Below are positions 27,701 to 39,999 of a stretch of DNA of 64,000 nucleotides, one piece after another. Made by a program: the position numbers and the translations under genes. The stretch's first letter is position 1, and every line of letters begins with the position of its first letter. A model generated the notes under the pieces. That model did no database searches. It saw only the letters and a program-made list of their open reading frames with translations, and had not been told where the DNA came from. This stretch comes from Sisyra terminalis (Eukaryota > Arthropoda > Insecta > Neuroptera > Sisyridae), in NCBI GenBank assembly GCA_958496175.1, contig OY292275.1:59535701-59599700 (forward strand), read 5' to 3'.

Positions 27701-29053
27701 ACCAAATCATTCTTCGTCAAAAAAAAAGCGGTGGGTTAACCACTGTTGGTTTTTTACGAAATAATCAAAATTCATAAAAAAAATTTAAGTATGCTGATCG
27801 AAAGTATACTTCTCTCTGTACATGCTGTGAAAATTTTTTCCAAAACAAACTACGATTAAGGGATGAAATCGACCATCAAAGTGGAAGGAGATATCGTTAT
27901 ACTTCATAAAAAAACCGTGGGTTAACCACTGTTGATTTTTTAAACGATTCGTCAATTTTCAAAAAAAAATTTCAAGTAAGCCAATCAAAAGTATACGTCC
28001 ATATGTACAGGCCCTGCCAATTTTTCCCAAAACAAATTATGTTTAAGGGATGAAATCCACTATCAAAAAGAAGACCAAATCATTCTTCGTCAAAAAAAAA
28101 GCGGTGGGTTAACCACTGTTGGTTTTTTACGAAATAATCAAAATTCATAAAAAAAATTTAAGTATGCTAATCAAAAGTATACTTCTCTCTGTACATGCTG
28201 TGAAAATTTTTTCCAAAACAAACCACGATTAAGGGATGAAATCGATCATCAAAGTGGAAGGAGATATCGTTATACTTCATAAAAAAACCGGGGGTTAACC
28301 ACTGTTGCATTTTTAAACGATTCATCAATTTTCAAAAAAAAATTTCAAGTATGCCAATCGATAGTATACGTCCATATGTACATGCCCTGCCAATTTTTCC
28401 CAAAACAAATTATGTTTAAGGGATGAAATCCACTATCAAAAAGAAGACCAAATCATTCTTCGTCAAAAAAAAAGCGGTGGGTTAACCACTGTTGGTTTTT
28501 TACGAAATAATCAAAATTCATAAAAAAAATTTAAGTATGCTAATCAAAAGTATACTTCTCTCTGTACATGCTGTGAAAATTTTTTCCAAAACAAACCACG
28601 ATTAAGGGATGAAATCGATCATCAAAGTGGAAGGAGATATCGTTATTCTTCATAAAAAAACCGTGGCTTAACCACTTTGGTTTTTTAAACCATTCGTCAA
28701 TTTTCAAAAAAAAATTTCAAGTAAGCCAATCAAAAGTATACGTCCATATGTACATGCCCTGCCAATTTTTTCCAAAACAATATATGTTTAAGGGATGAAA
28801 TCCCCTATCAAAAAGGAAGACCAAATCATTCTTCGTAAAAAAAAAGCGGTGGGTTAACCACTGTTGGTTTTTTACGAAAAAATCAAAATTCATAAGAAAA
28901 TTTTGAGTATGCCAATCGAAAGTATACTTCCCTCTGTACATGCTGTGAAAATTTTTTCCAAAACAAACCACGATTAAGGGATGAAATCGACCATCAAAGT
29001 GGAAGGAGATATCGTTATACTTCATAAAAAAACCGTGGGTTAACCACTGTTGA
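21700..29053 (+). repeat. Second copy of the ~7-kb tandem segmental duplication
   Basis: This copy begins almost exactly where the first ends. Relative to the first it has one extra dimer near 22,600-22,970, about three extra monomers near 26,828-27,390, and lacks the dimer found at about 20,741-21,114 in the first copy. The match to the first copy ends at about 29,053, where TTGATTTTTTAAACGATTC replaces TTGGTTTTTTAAACCATTC. Confidence 0.85.
27205..27290 (+). repeat. B/A hybrid satellite monomer (reverse switch)
   Basis: A B-type left half (TACTAAAAAATCAAACTTC, ATAAGAAAATTTC) runs into A-type sequence (AAGTATGCCAATCGAAAG, CGTCCATATGTACATGCCC) and is followed by another B monomer. The switch direction is opposite to the hybrids near 1.6 kb. 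It lies in the part of the second 7-kb copy that has no counterpart in the first. Confidence 0.6.
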
Positions 29054-29084
29054 TTTTTTAAACGATTCGTCAATTTTAAAAAAA

Positions 29085-30290
29085 AAATTTCAAGTATGCC
29101 AATCGAAAGTATACGTCCATATGTACATGCCCTGCCAATTTTTCCCAAAACAAATTATGTTTAAGGGATGAAATCCACTATCAAAAATGAAGACCAAATC
29201 ATTCTTCGTCAAAAAAAAAGCGGTGGGTTAACCACTGTTGGTTTTTTACGAAAAAATCAAAATTCATAAGAAAATTTAACGTATGCTAATCGAAAGTATA
29301 CTTCTCTCTGTACATGCTGTGAAAATTTTTTCCAAAACAAACCACGATTAAGGGATGAAATCGACCATCAAAGTGGAAGGAGATATCATTATCCGGCAAT
29401 AAAAAACCGTGGGTTAACCGCTGTTGATTTTTTAAACGATTCGTCAATTTTCAAAAAAAAATTTCAAGTATGCCAATCGAAAGTATACGTCCATATGTAC
29501 ATGCCCTGCCAATTTTTCCCAAAACAAATTATTTTTAAGGGATGAAATCCACTATCAAAAATGAAGACCAAATCATTCTTCGTCAAAAAAAAGCGGTGGG
29601 TTAACCACTGTTGGTTTTTTACGAAAAAATCAAAATTCATAAGAAAATTTTGAGTATGCCAATCGAAAGTATACTTCCCTCTGTACATGCTGTGAAAATT
29701 TTTTCCAAAACAAACCACGATTAAGGGATGAAATCGACCATCAAAGTGGAAGGAGATATCGTTATACTTCATAAAAAAACCGTGGGTTAACCACTGTTGA
29801 TTTTTTAAACGATTCGTCAATTTTCAAAAAAAAATTTCAAGTATGCCAATCGAAAGTATACGTCCATATGTACATGCCCTGCCAATTTTTCCCAAAACAA
29901 ATTATGTTTAAGGGATGAAATCCACTATCAAAAATGAAGACCAAATCATTCTTCGTCAAAAAAAAAGCGGTGGGTTAACCACTGTTGGTTTTTTACGAAA
30001 AAATCAAAATTCATAAGAAAATTTAACGTATGCTAATCGAAAGTATACTTTTCTCTGTACATGCTGTGAAAATTTTTTCCAAAACAAACCACGATTAAGG
30101 GATGAAATCGACCATCAAAGTGGAAGGAGATATCATTATCCGGCAATAAAAAACCGTGGGTTAACCGCTGTTGATTTTTTAAACGATTCGTCAATTTTCA
30201 AAAAAAAATTTCAAGTATGCCAATCGAAAGTATACGTCCATATGTACATGCCCTGCCAATTTTTCCCAAAACAAATTATTTTTAAGGGAT
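29085..30290 (+). repeat. 747-bp tandem duplication (two dimers) with TATCCGGCAAT marker
   Basis: The rare variant ATCATTATCCGGCAATAAAA, followed by GGGTTAACCGCTGTTG, occurs at about 29,385 and again at about 30,132, 747 bp apart (four monomers). ATTATTTTTAAGGG (29,528/30,275) and AAAATTTAACGTATGC (29,270/30,017) move with it. No other satellite copy in the window has the CCGGCAAT change. Confidence 0.8.
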
Positions 30291-31380
30291 GAAATCCACT
30301 ATCAAAAATGAAGACCAAATCATTCTTCGTCAAAAAAAAAGCGGTGGGTTAACCACTGTTGGTTTTTTACGAAATAATCAAAATTCATAAAAAAAATTTA
30401 AGTATGCTAATCAAAAGTATACTTCTCTCTGTACATGCTGTGAAATTTTTTTCCAAAACAAACCACGATTAAGGGATGAAATCGACCATCAAAGTGGAAG
30501 GAGATATCGTTATACTTCATAAAAAAACCGTGGCTTAACCACTTTGGTTTTTTAAACCATTCGTCAATTTTCAAAAAAAAATTTCAAGTATGCCAATCGA
30601 AAGTATACGTCCATATGTACATGCCCTGCCAATTTTTCCCAAAACAAATTATGTTTAAGGGATGAAATCCACTATCAAAAAGAAGAACAAATCATTCTTC
30701 GTCAAAAAACAAGCGGTGGGTTAACCACTGTTGGTTTTTTACGAAATAATCAAAATTCATAAAAAAAATTTAAGTATGCTAATCAAAAGTATACTTCTCT
30801 CTGTACATGCTGTGAAATTTTTTTCCAAAACAAACCACGATTAAGGGATGAAATCGACCATCAAAGTGGAAGGAGATATCGTTATACTTCATAAAAAAAC
30901 CGTGGGTTAACCACTGTTGTTATTTTAAACGATTCGTCAATTTTCAAAAAAAAATTTCAAGTATGCCAATCGAAAGTATACGTCCATATGTACATGCCCT
31001 GCCAATTTTTCCCAAAACAAATTATGTTTAAGGGATGAAATCCACTATCAAAAGGAAGACCAAATCATTCTTCGTCAAAAAAAAAAGCGGTGGGTTAACC
31101 ACTGTTGGTTTTTTACGAAAAAATCAAAATTCATAAAAAAAATTTAAGTATGCTAATCGAAAGTATACTTCTCTCTGTACATGCTGTGAAAATTTTTTCC
31201 AAAACAAACCACGGTTAAGGGATGAAATCGATCATCAAAGTGGAAGGAGATATAGTTATACTTCATAAAAAAACCGTGGGTTAACCACTTTTGATTTTTT
31301 AAACGATTCGTCAATTTTCAAAAAAAAATTTCAAGTATGCCAATCGAAAGTATACGTCCATATGTACATGCCCTGCCAAT

Positions 31381-34300
31381 TTTTTTCAAAACAAATTATG
31401 TTTAAGGGATGAAATACACTAACAAAAAGGAAGAACAAATCATTTTTCGTCAAAAAAAAAACCGTGGCTTAACCACTGTTGGTTTTTTACGAAAAACTCA
31501 AAATTCATAAAAAAATTTCAAGTATGCCAATCGAAAGTATACGTCTCTCTGTACATGGTGTGAAAATTTTTTTCAAAATAAACCACGATTAAGGGATGAT
31601 AACGACCATCAAAGTGGAAGGAGATATCGTTATACTTCATAAAAAAACCGTGGGTTAACCTCTCTTGATTTTTTAAGCGAATCGTGGATTTCAAAAAAAA
31701 AATTCAAGTATGCAAATTAAAAGTATACGTCTATATGTATATGCTCTGCCAATTTTTTCCAATACAAACCATGTTTAAGGGAAGAAATCGACCATCAAAG
31801 TGGCAGAAGAAATCATTTTTTGTCAAAAAGAAAAACCGTGGGTTAACCATTGTTGACTTTTTACAAAAAAAGACCAATTACAAAAAAAATTTTGAGTATG
31901 CTAATCAAAAGTTTACGTCTCTCTGTATACGCTGTGCAAATTTTTCTCAAACAAACCTCGTTTAAGGGGTGTAATCGACCTACAAAGTGGAAGGAGATAT
32001 CGTTTTACGTCATTAAAAAAACCGAGGTTAACCACTGTTGTTTTTTTACAAAAAACGTCAAATTAAAAAAAAAATTTTTAGGATGCCAATCGAAAGTATA
32101 GGTCCATATGTACATGCTCTGCCAAATTTTCCCAAAACAAACCACGTTTAAGGGATGAAATCGATCAGCAAAGTGGAACAAGAAATAATTTTTCGTCAAA
32201 AAAAAACCGTGGGTTAACCATTGTTGTTTTTTGCGAAAATCTTCAAATTTCCAAAAATATTTTTAAGAATGCCAATCGAAGGTATACGTCCATATGTAAT
32301 GCTCTGCCAATTTTTCCCAAAACAAACTACGTTTAAGGGATGAAATCGACCATGAAAGTGGAAGGAGATATAGTTATACTTCATAAAAAAACCGTGGGTT
32401 AACCACTGTTGATTTTTTAAACGATTCGTCAATTTTCAAAAAAAAATTTCAAGTATGCCAATCGAAAGTATACGTCCATATGTACATGCCCTGCCAATTT
32501 TTCCCAAAACAAATTATGTTTAAGGGATGAAATCCACTATCAAAAAGGAAGACCAAATCATTCTTCTTCAAAAAAGAAGCGGTGGGTTAACCACTGTTGG
32601 TTTTTTACGAAAAAATCAAAATTCATAAGAAAATTTAAAGTATGCTTATCGAAAGTATACTTCTCTCTGTACATGCTGTGAAAATTTTTTTCAAAACAAA
32701 CCACGATTAAGGGATGAAATCGACCATCAAAGTGGAAGGAGATATCGTTATACTTCATAAAAAAACCGTGGGTTAACCAGTGTGGATTTTTTAAACGATT
32801 CGTCAATTTTCAAAAAAAAATTTCAAGTATGCCAATCAAAAGTATACGTCCAGATGTACATGCCCTGCCAATTTTTCCCAAAACAAATTATGTTTTAGGG
32901 ATGAAATCCCCTCTCAAAAAGGAAGACCAAATCATTCTTCGTAAAAAAAAAGCGGTGGGTTAACCACTGTTGGTTTTTTACGAAATAATCAAAATTCATA
33001 AAAAAAATTTAAGTATGCCAATCGAAAGTATACTTCTCTCTGTACATGCTGTGAAAATTTTTTCCAAAACAAACCACGATTAAGGGATGAAATCGACCAT
33101 CAAAGTGGAAGGAGATATAGTTATACTTCATAAAAAAAACCGTGGGTTAACCACTGTTGATTTTTTAAACGATTCGTCAATTTTCAAAAAAAAATTTCAA
33201 GTATGCCAATCAAAAGTATACGTCCATATGTACATGCCCTGCCAATTTTTTTCAAAACAAATTATGTTTAAGGGATGAAATACACTAACAAAAAGGAAGA
33301 ACAAATCATTTTTCGTCAAAAAAAAACCGTGGCTTAACCACTGTTGGTTTTTTACGAAAAACTCAAAATTCATAAAAAAATTTCAAGTATGCCAATCGAA
33401 AGTATACGTCTCTCTGTACATGCTGTGAAAATTTTTTTCAAAATAAACCACGATTAAGGGATGATAACGACCATCAAAGTGGAAGGAGATATCGTTATAC
33501 TTCATAAAAAAACCGTGGGTTAACCTCTCTTGATTTTTTAAGCGAATCGTGGATTTCAAAAAAAAAATTCAAGTATGCAAATTAAAAGTATACGTCTATA
33601 TGTATATGCTCTGCCAATTTTTTCCAATACAAACCATGTTTAAGGGATGAAATCGACCATCAAAGTGGCAGAAAAAATCATTTTTTGTCAAAAAGAAAAA
33701 CCGTGGGTTAACCATTGTTGACTTTTTACAAAAAAAGACCAATTACAAAAAAAATTTTGAGTATGCTAATCAAAAGTTTACGTCTCTCTGTATACGCTGT
33801 GCAAATTTTTCTCAAACAAACCTCGTTTAAGGGGTGTAATCGACCTACAAAGTGGAAGGAGATATCGTTTTACGTCATTAAAAAAACCGAGGTTAACCAC
33901 TGTTGTTTTTTTACAAAAAACGTCAAATTAAAAAAAAAATTTTTAGGATGCCAATCGAAAGTATAGGTCCATATGTACATGCTCTGCCAAATTTTCCCAA
34001 AACAAACCACGTTTAAGGGATGAAATCGATCAGCAAAGTGGAACAAGAAATAATTTTTCGTCAAAAAAAAACCGTGGGTTAACCATTGTTGTTTTTTGCG
34101 AAAATCTTCAAATTTCCAAAAATATTTTTAAGAATGCCAATCGAAGGTATACGTCCATATGTAATGCTCTGCCAATTTTTCCCAAAACAAACTACGTTTA
34201 AGGGATGAAATCGACCATGAAAGTGGAAGGAGATATAGTTATACTTCATAAAAAAACCGTGGGTTAACCACTGTTGATTTTTTAAACGATTCGTCAATTT

Positions 34301-36360
34301 TCAAAAAAAAATTTCAAGTATGCCAATCGAAAGTATACGTCCATATGTACATGCCCTGCCAATTTTTCCCAAAACAAATTATGTTTAAGGGATGAAATCC
34401 ACTATCAAAAAGGAAGACCAAATCATTCTTCTTCAAAAAAGAAGCGGTGGGTTAACCACTGTTGGTTTTTTACGAAAAAATCAAAATTCATAAGAAAATT
34501 TAAAGTATGCTTATCGAAAGTATACTTCTCTCTGTACATGCTGTGAAAATTTTTTTCAAAACAAACCACGATTAAGGGATGAAATCGACCATCAAAGTGG
34601 AAGGAGATATCGTTATACTTCATAAAAAAACCGTGGGTTAACCACTGTTGATTTTTTAAACGATTCGTCAATTTTCAAAAAAAAATTTCAAGTATGCCAA
34701 TCGAAAGTATACGTCCATATGTACATGCCCTGCCAATTTTTCCCAAAACAAATTATGTTTAAGGGATGAAATCCACTATCAAAAAGGAAGACCAAATCAT
34801 TCTTCTTCAAAAAAGAAGCGGTGGGTTAACCACTGTTGGTTTTTTACGAAAAAATCAAAATTCATAAGAAAATTTAAAGTATGCTTATCGAAAGTATTCT
34901 TCTCTCTGTACATGCTGTGAAAATTTTTTTCAAAACAAACCACGATTAAGGGATGAAATCGACCATCAAAGTGGAAGGAGATATCGTTATACTTCATAAA
35001 AAAACCGTGGGTTAACCAGTGTGGATTTTTTAAACGATTCGTCAATTTTCAAAAAAAAATTTCAAGTATGCCAATCAAAAGTATACGTCCAGATGTACAT
35101 GCCCTGCCAATTTTTCCCAAAACAAATTATGTTTTAGGGATGAAATCCCCTCTCAAAAAGGAAGACCAAATCATTCTTCGTAAAAAAAAAGCGGTGGGTT
35201 AACCACTGTTGGTTTTTTACGAAATAATCAAAATTCATAAAAAAAATTTAAGTATGCCAATCGAAAGTATACTTCTCTCTGTACATGCTGTGAAAATTTT
35301 TTCCAAAACAAACCACGATTAAGGGATGAAATCGACCATCAAAGTGGAAGGAGATATAGTTATACTTCATAAAAAAAACCGTGGGTTAACCACTGTTGAT
35401 TTTTTAAACGATTCGTCAATTTTCAAAAAAAAATTTCAAGTATGCCAATCAAAAGTATACGTCCATATGTACATGCCCTGCCAATTTTTTTCAAAACAAA
35501 TTATGTTTAAGGGATGAAATACACTAACAAAAAGGAAGAACAAATCATTTTTCGTCAAAAAAAAACCGTGGCTTAACCACTGTTGGTTTTTTACGAAAAA
35601 CTCAAAATTCATAAAAAAATTTCAAGTATGCCAATCGAAAGTATACGTCTCTCTGTACATGCTGTGAAAATTTTTTTCAAAATAAACCACGATTAAGGGA
35701 TGATAACGACCATCAAAGTGGAAGGAGATATCGTTATACTTCATAAAAAAACCGTGGGTTAACCTCTCTTGATTTTTTAAGCGAATCGTGGATTTCAAAA
35801 AAAAAATTCAAGTATGCAAATTAAAAGTATACGTCTATATGTATATGCTCTGCCAATTTTTTCCAATACAAACCATGTTTAAGGGATGAAATCGACCATC
35901 AAAGTGGCAGAAAAAATCATTTTTTGTCAAAAAGAAAAACCGTGGGTTAACCATTGTTGACTTTTTACAAAAAAAGACCAATTACAAAAAAAATTTTGAG
36001 TATGCTAATCAAAAGTTTACGTCTCTCTGTATACGCTGTGCAAATTTTTCTCAAACAAACCTCGTTTAAGGGGTGTAATCGACCTACAAAGTGGAAGGAG
36101 ATATCGTTTTACGTCATTAAAAAAACCGAGGTTAACCACTGTTGTTTTTTTACAAAAAACGTCAAATTAAAAAAAAAATTTTTAGGATGCCAATCGAAAG
36201 TATAGGTCCATATGTACATGCTCTGCCAAATTTTCCCAAAACAAACCACGTTTAAGGGATGAAATCGATCAGCAAAGTGGAACAAGAAATAATTTTTCGT
36301 CAAAAAAAAACCGTGGGTTAACCATTGTTGTTTTTTGCGAAAATCTTCAAATTTCCAAAA
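31381..36360 (+). repeat. Diverged edge satellite block, triplicated with 1.87- and 2.24-kb periods
   Basis: Monomers here are visibly more diverged than in the interior, for example CTCGTTTAAGGGGTGTAATC, GTGGCAGAAGAAATC, CAGCAAAGTGGAACAAG and AGAATGCCAATCGAAGGTAT. The same series of variant monomers occurs three times, starting near 31,381, 33,247 and 35,485. The second unit has one extra dimer (around 34,423-34,796). The third is cut off at about 36,360. Such divergence at an array edge is the usual outcome of less frequent homogenisation there. Confidence 0.8.
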
Positions 36361-36538
36361 TTTTTTTTAAGAATGCCAATTGAAGGTATACGTCCATATA
36401 CACATGCTCTGCCAATTTTTCACAAAAAATACCACGTAGAGGAATGAAATCAATTATAAAAATGGAGGAAGAAATCTTTTTTCTTCAAAAAAAAAGCGTG
36501 GGGTACCATCGTTGATTTTTCACGAAAATTGTCAAGTT
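36361..36538 (+). repeat. Last, strongly decayed satellite monomer; array boundary
   Basis: Recognisable remnants appear in the expected order and spacing: AAGAATGCCAATTGAAGG, ACGTCCATATACACATGC, ACCACGTAGAGGAATGAAAT, AAAAAAAAAGCGTGGGGTACC and ATCGTTGATTTTTCACG. The GGTTAACC core is mutated to GGGTACC. Beyond about 36,538 the sequence no longer resembles the satellite. Confidence 0.75.
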
Positions 36539-37390
36539 CTCTTGTTTACTTTAATCAAGATCCGAAGTTTTAATGAAAACCTAAATGTTATCAGCATTGA
36601 AAATTTATATTGAATTTTCAACGTGAAAAAGAAAATATTTTGAACGCAAGAGTTTATTAATGTAGATACTATAGGACGATGATCTTGGATGTCAAAAATA
36701 GTCAACGCGTGGAATGAATTCCGCTGCATTAAAATAGCCCTTAAGTCGCACAAATTCTCCCACAGCGAACCGAGAAATTATACAAATTCATTCCAAAATA
36801 AATTTATTCATAAACACAACAATTCTTTGTGCGTAATTATTTTCTTTGAACTCTTCATTTAATTCCCCTAACAATTAAAGTTAAACAAGCCAACAATTAC
36901 AAAGAAAAAAATAGTACGCGGATTTAAACGCAGATAAATCATTGATGTGCGTTTTATATTAATAACAAATATTTATTTAGGCGCACCCTGTTGAGCCACG
37001 TGGACTTAGTATTGGGTTTTCGGGATATTTCAACCCCTCAATGTTTTCATTTGTAAATTGAAGCAATGAATGAACGAAAAACGCGCCCTTAGTGTTACAA
37101 ATAAAAGAATATATGGTACATAAACAGTTAGTTGGTGGTGCAGATTACTAGGGGTTGCACTTGATGCATTTGTTGCATTCGATAAATCTTACGGAGGTTT
37201 ACTGTTGTTGATTTGTGCATATAAGTGTTTGTAAAATTGTGGCATTGTTGTGATGGAATAATGAAAATATCACCTAAAAGTGGATGTTAAATATTCAAGA
37301 CTATGTAAGTAAAAGATAGTAGCTAGCCAAAAATGGAAAATTCATTGAAATTCCCGGGTACTTTTGTACTATGAAAAAAGATTTATTTTC
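36539..37390. other. Flank of the satellite; no gene seen
   Basis: AT-rich single-copy-looking sequence. The longest frame (36,532-36,753, minus strand, 73 codons) has no recognisable motif and starts in the satellite edge. A stretch near 36,980-37,110 (GGCGCACCCTGTTGAGCC, ACGCGCCCTTAGTG) has somewhat more G+C but shows no coding signal. Confidence 0.4.
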
Positions 37391-37728
37391 TTAAATTTTA
37401 ATAAGTAGTTCCCCAGAAAGACCTAATCATTCGTCAGTGGATAATGAAATTTTTTAAAGGACAAAAGAATATTATTGCAGAATTATAATAAAGCAAAAGA
37501 GTTTGAAGACAAAGTATACACAAAACTGGTTCATTTTATTTTATTTTTATATATAGTTAACAACAAAGAAAATATTTCTCTGGTCATAATATGTGTTAAG
37601 AATTTTGAATCATCTGTACAAAAGTTGGTATATAATCTTTAGATAAAAATAATTCAAAAAAGTGGTATTAATAATTAAAGTTGAAAAATTTTCGCACAAG
37701 TATAACATTTATGCCATTTATGCTCTCT

Positions 37729-38740
37729 GTGTCCTAAGGACATCTAACGACAAAGTATGAAAGCTTAAATTTAAAGAAAGGTTTATTTCCTAGAACTCAA
37801 ATTGCGTAAGCTTAAAGTAGGCATAGAAACTTTTCAAAGGATTGAAGAGTAAAACTAGATATATATTTAAATGGAAAAGAAAGAAAAGAAGTTGAAAACT
37901 GTTATTTCTTTTATTTCCTTCTAACAAAATTTGATTAAATCGATTTTTTACAAATAAGCAAAGAAAAATATTTCAAAGAAATAATATCAACTTTTGAACG
38001 TTTTATTTTTAAAAGACTGTTGATTTTGAAAGTGGTACAAGTCAGGATAGAATTAAAGCAAGGTTTGTAAATTACACAGATTGCTTCATTAGAAAAAAAA
38101 ATACGTCATACGAAGAATTTTGAAATTGATCAGTCAGAAGATATGTACGAATTTCTTCTGGATACGTCACGTATCCATCACGTAGCCACCATGAGGCCAC
38201 CTGTGTATTTTATAAACCTTGGAATTAAAGGACTAACAATGGAAAAAGTTTTAAAATTTTCATGAAAATTTCAAGTTCTTTGCACTAAGGACATCTTACA
38301 ACCAAAAAATGCAAATTTATAATTTTCTAGAATTCAAATCAAGAAAACGCGGCAATTTTTCCTAAGGGCTTAAGGATAAATATGCAATAAGATAATAAAA
38401 ACAAGGGAAGAAGATTTAAGAACTTTGATATCAGTTTTTCCTTCTCACTAAATTTGAAACCGATTTTTTATTTCAAGGAAACGTAATTTATAAGTTTCTC
38501 AAAACATTGCATTTTTAACTTTATTTTGAAAGTGGTACAAATCAAAATAAAACCTTAAAATGTAATTCTTTTGGTTTCCTTGTGCTAAAGCCATCTGACG
38601 GAAAAATACGAAAGCCAAAGGAAAATGTGAGCTCTTAGAGGGCACTGAAATTTTCTAAGATTAAAGAGAGAAAAGTCTATATAAGCGTTTAGATGAGAAA
38701 GATAGTAGAGGCGGTTAAAGTCAAAGTGGTGTAAGTCATT
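37729..38740 (+). repeat. Degenerate direct repeat, three units
   Basis: Three diverged copies begin with a CTAAGGACATCT-like motif (37,734, 38,284, and CTAAAGCCATCTG at 38,583). They end with AAAGTGGTACAAGTC-like motifs (38,030, 38,529, and AAAGTGGTGTAAGTC at about 38,721). Units are about 320, 270 and 165 bp, so the later ones have lost internal sequence. An inverted piece of the ending motif lies at 40,486-40,525. No coding capacity or family was recognised. Confidence 0.55.
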
Positions 38741-39151
38741 TAGCTTCATTTGGGAAGACTAAAAAAAATTATAGAACTATTATAGTAAATTCTAAAGTTC
38801 AAATTTTGTGCAGAAAACTATTTTAATATTAAAGGTTAACTATTGATATTGTGGCTTCCTTATTACAAAAGGTATTTAAAAATCATTACATTTAAAAAGC
38901 CTTTTGAAACTTTGAACGATTTCTAATGGTCAAAATAAGATTTTTTCTTTCATCACCACAAAGCAATTACGGAGTGATCCAAACTACTAGATGACCACTG
39001 AGCAAGATTGCTTGGCAATCGAAATACGTATCTGGGCAATACGTCCCAAATATTTTTGTTTGAACTTCTGCTCAAAGTTATGTTTATGGAATGATTTTTA
39101 TATATTATTATATTTTATTATACTACATAAATTGGACCGCAATATATTCTA

Positions 39152-39959
39152 TTAGGGTGATTTTTTTTTACTTTTTTTGGTCCCATCGTGAAATTTTGTT
39201 GGAAATACCAAAAAAAAAAATTCTCTGAAAGTTTGAGCCCTTAATATTAATTTTAAGTCCTCGACCAAGACGTGTAAAGATTTCCCATTGAAAATACACG
39301 AAAACTCTGATTTTTTTATTTTTAAATTTCTATATCTCAGCGACATTTCATGGGATCGCTTTTACCGAAGATGGTTTTTTCTCAGAATTAAACGCTCTAC
39401 AAAAGTGCCTATTGCGACAAAGTCGTAACTCACACCGGTGAGGTAGTACGGGCCACTGAACCTGATTTTTCTATAAAATTCAAGGCTTAATATATCGTTT
39501 AATATTGATCTTCGCGATTTGGTCTAGAGGAACTTTTTTGTAGGAAATCAAATTCTCTACAAGTTTTTTATTTATAATTTTTCCGTAGGTCTTGTTATTT
39601 ACGAGATAAATGCAAAAAAAAACGCGAATTTTATGGAAAGATCAGGTTCAGTGGCCCGTACTGCCTCACCGGTGTGAGTTACGACTTTGTCGCAATGGGC
39701 ACTTTTGTAGAGCGTTTAATTCTGAGAAAAAACCATCTTCGGTAAAAGCGATCCCATGAAATGTCGCTGAGATATAGAAATTTAAAAATAAAAAAATCAG
39801 AGTTTTCGTGTATTTTCAATGGGAAATCTTTACACGTCTTGGTCGAGGACTTAAAATTAATATTAAGGGCTCAAACTTTCAGAGAATTTTTTTTTTTTTG
39901 GTATATCCAACAAAATTTCACGATAGGACCAAAAAAAGTAAAAAAAAAAAATACCCTAA
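39152..39959. mobile_element. Foldback (long inverted repeat) transposable element, copy 1
   Basis: An 808-bp element is almost entirely palindromic. The left arm 39,152-39,481 is the reverse complement of 39,626-39,959, with a loop of about 144 bp. The ends read TTAGGGTGATTTTTTTT on the left and AAAAAATACCCTAA on the right. A perfect 7-bp direct repeat, TATTCTA, flanks it (39,145-39,151 and 39,960-39,966) and is the likely target duplication, although the surroundings are AT-rich. The arms contain open frames of 64-74 codons that mirror each other and are palindrome shadows. It is non-autonomous, with no transposase. The superfamily is not assigned. Confidence 0.85.
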
Positions 39960-39999
39960 TATTCTATATATTGTATACAAAGTGATTTTTAAAGGGTTT

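Larger units (their letters stand above)
1..36538 (+). repeat. Tandem satellite array, 187-bp monomer in 374-bp A/B dimers
   Basis: The same unit recurs from the first base to about 36.54 kb, always in one orientation. Successive starts of the motif AAACTACGATTAAGGG (type A) and AAATTATGTTTAAGGG (type B) are 187 bp apart, for example at 1131, 1318 and 1505, so the A+B dimer is 374 bp and the array holds about 190 monomers. A and B look roughly three quarters identical by eye. They share TTAAGGGATGAAATC, the GTGGGTTAACCACTGTT core, AAGTATGC and TGTACATGC. The short open frames of 60-143 codons in the array recur with the repeat, and 187 is not a multiple of 3, so I do not call them genes. Long one-orientation arrays like this are typical of centromeric or pericentromeric heterochromatin, but location is inference. 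The array continues off the left end of the window. Confidence 0.97.

Noticed and set aside
1078..36303. Many similar open frames of 60-143 codons (for example 78-codon minus-strand frames starting MGKIGRACTYGRIL) that could be taken for a tandem gene family
   Set aside because: They follow the satellite monomers exactly and vary in length with single-base changes in the repeat. The 187-bp monomer is not a multiple of three, and the changes are not concentrated at third codon positions. They are repeat shadows.
1..36538. CRISPR-like array of regularly spaced repeats
   Set aside because: The whole 187-bp unit is repeated. There are no unique spacers, no leader and no cas genes, and the context is eukaryotic.
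39152..39959. TTAGGG/CCCTAA at the element ends as telomere repeat
   Set aside because: A single occurrence at each terminus is part of the element's inverted repeat. There is no tandem telomeric array.
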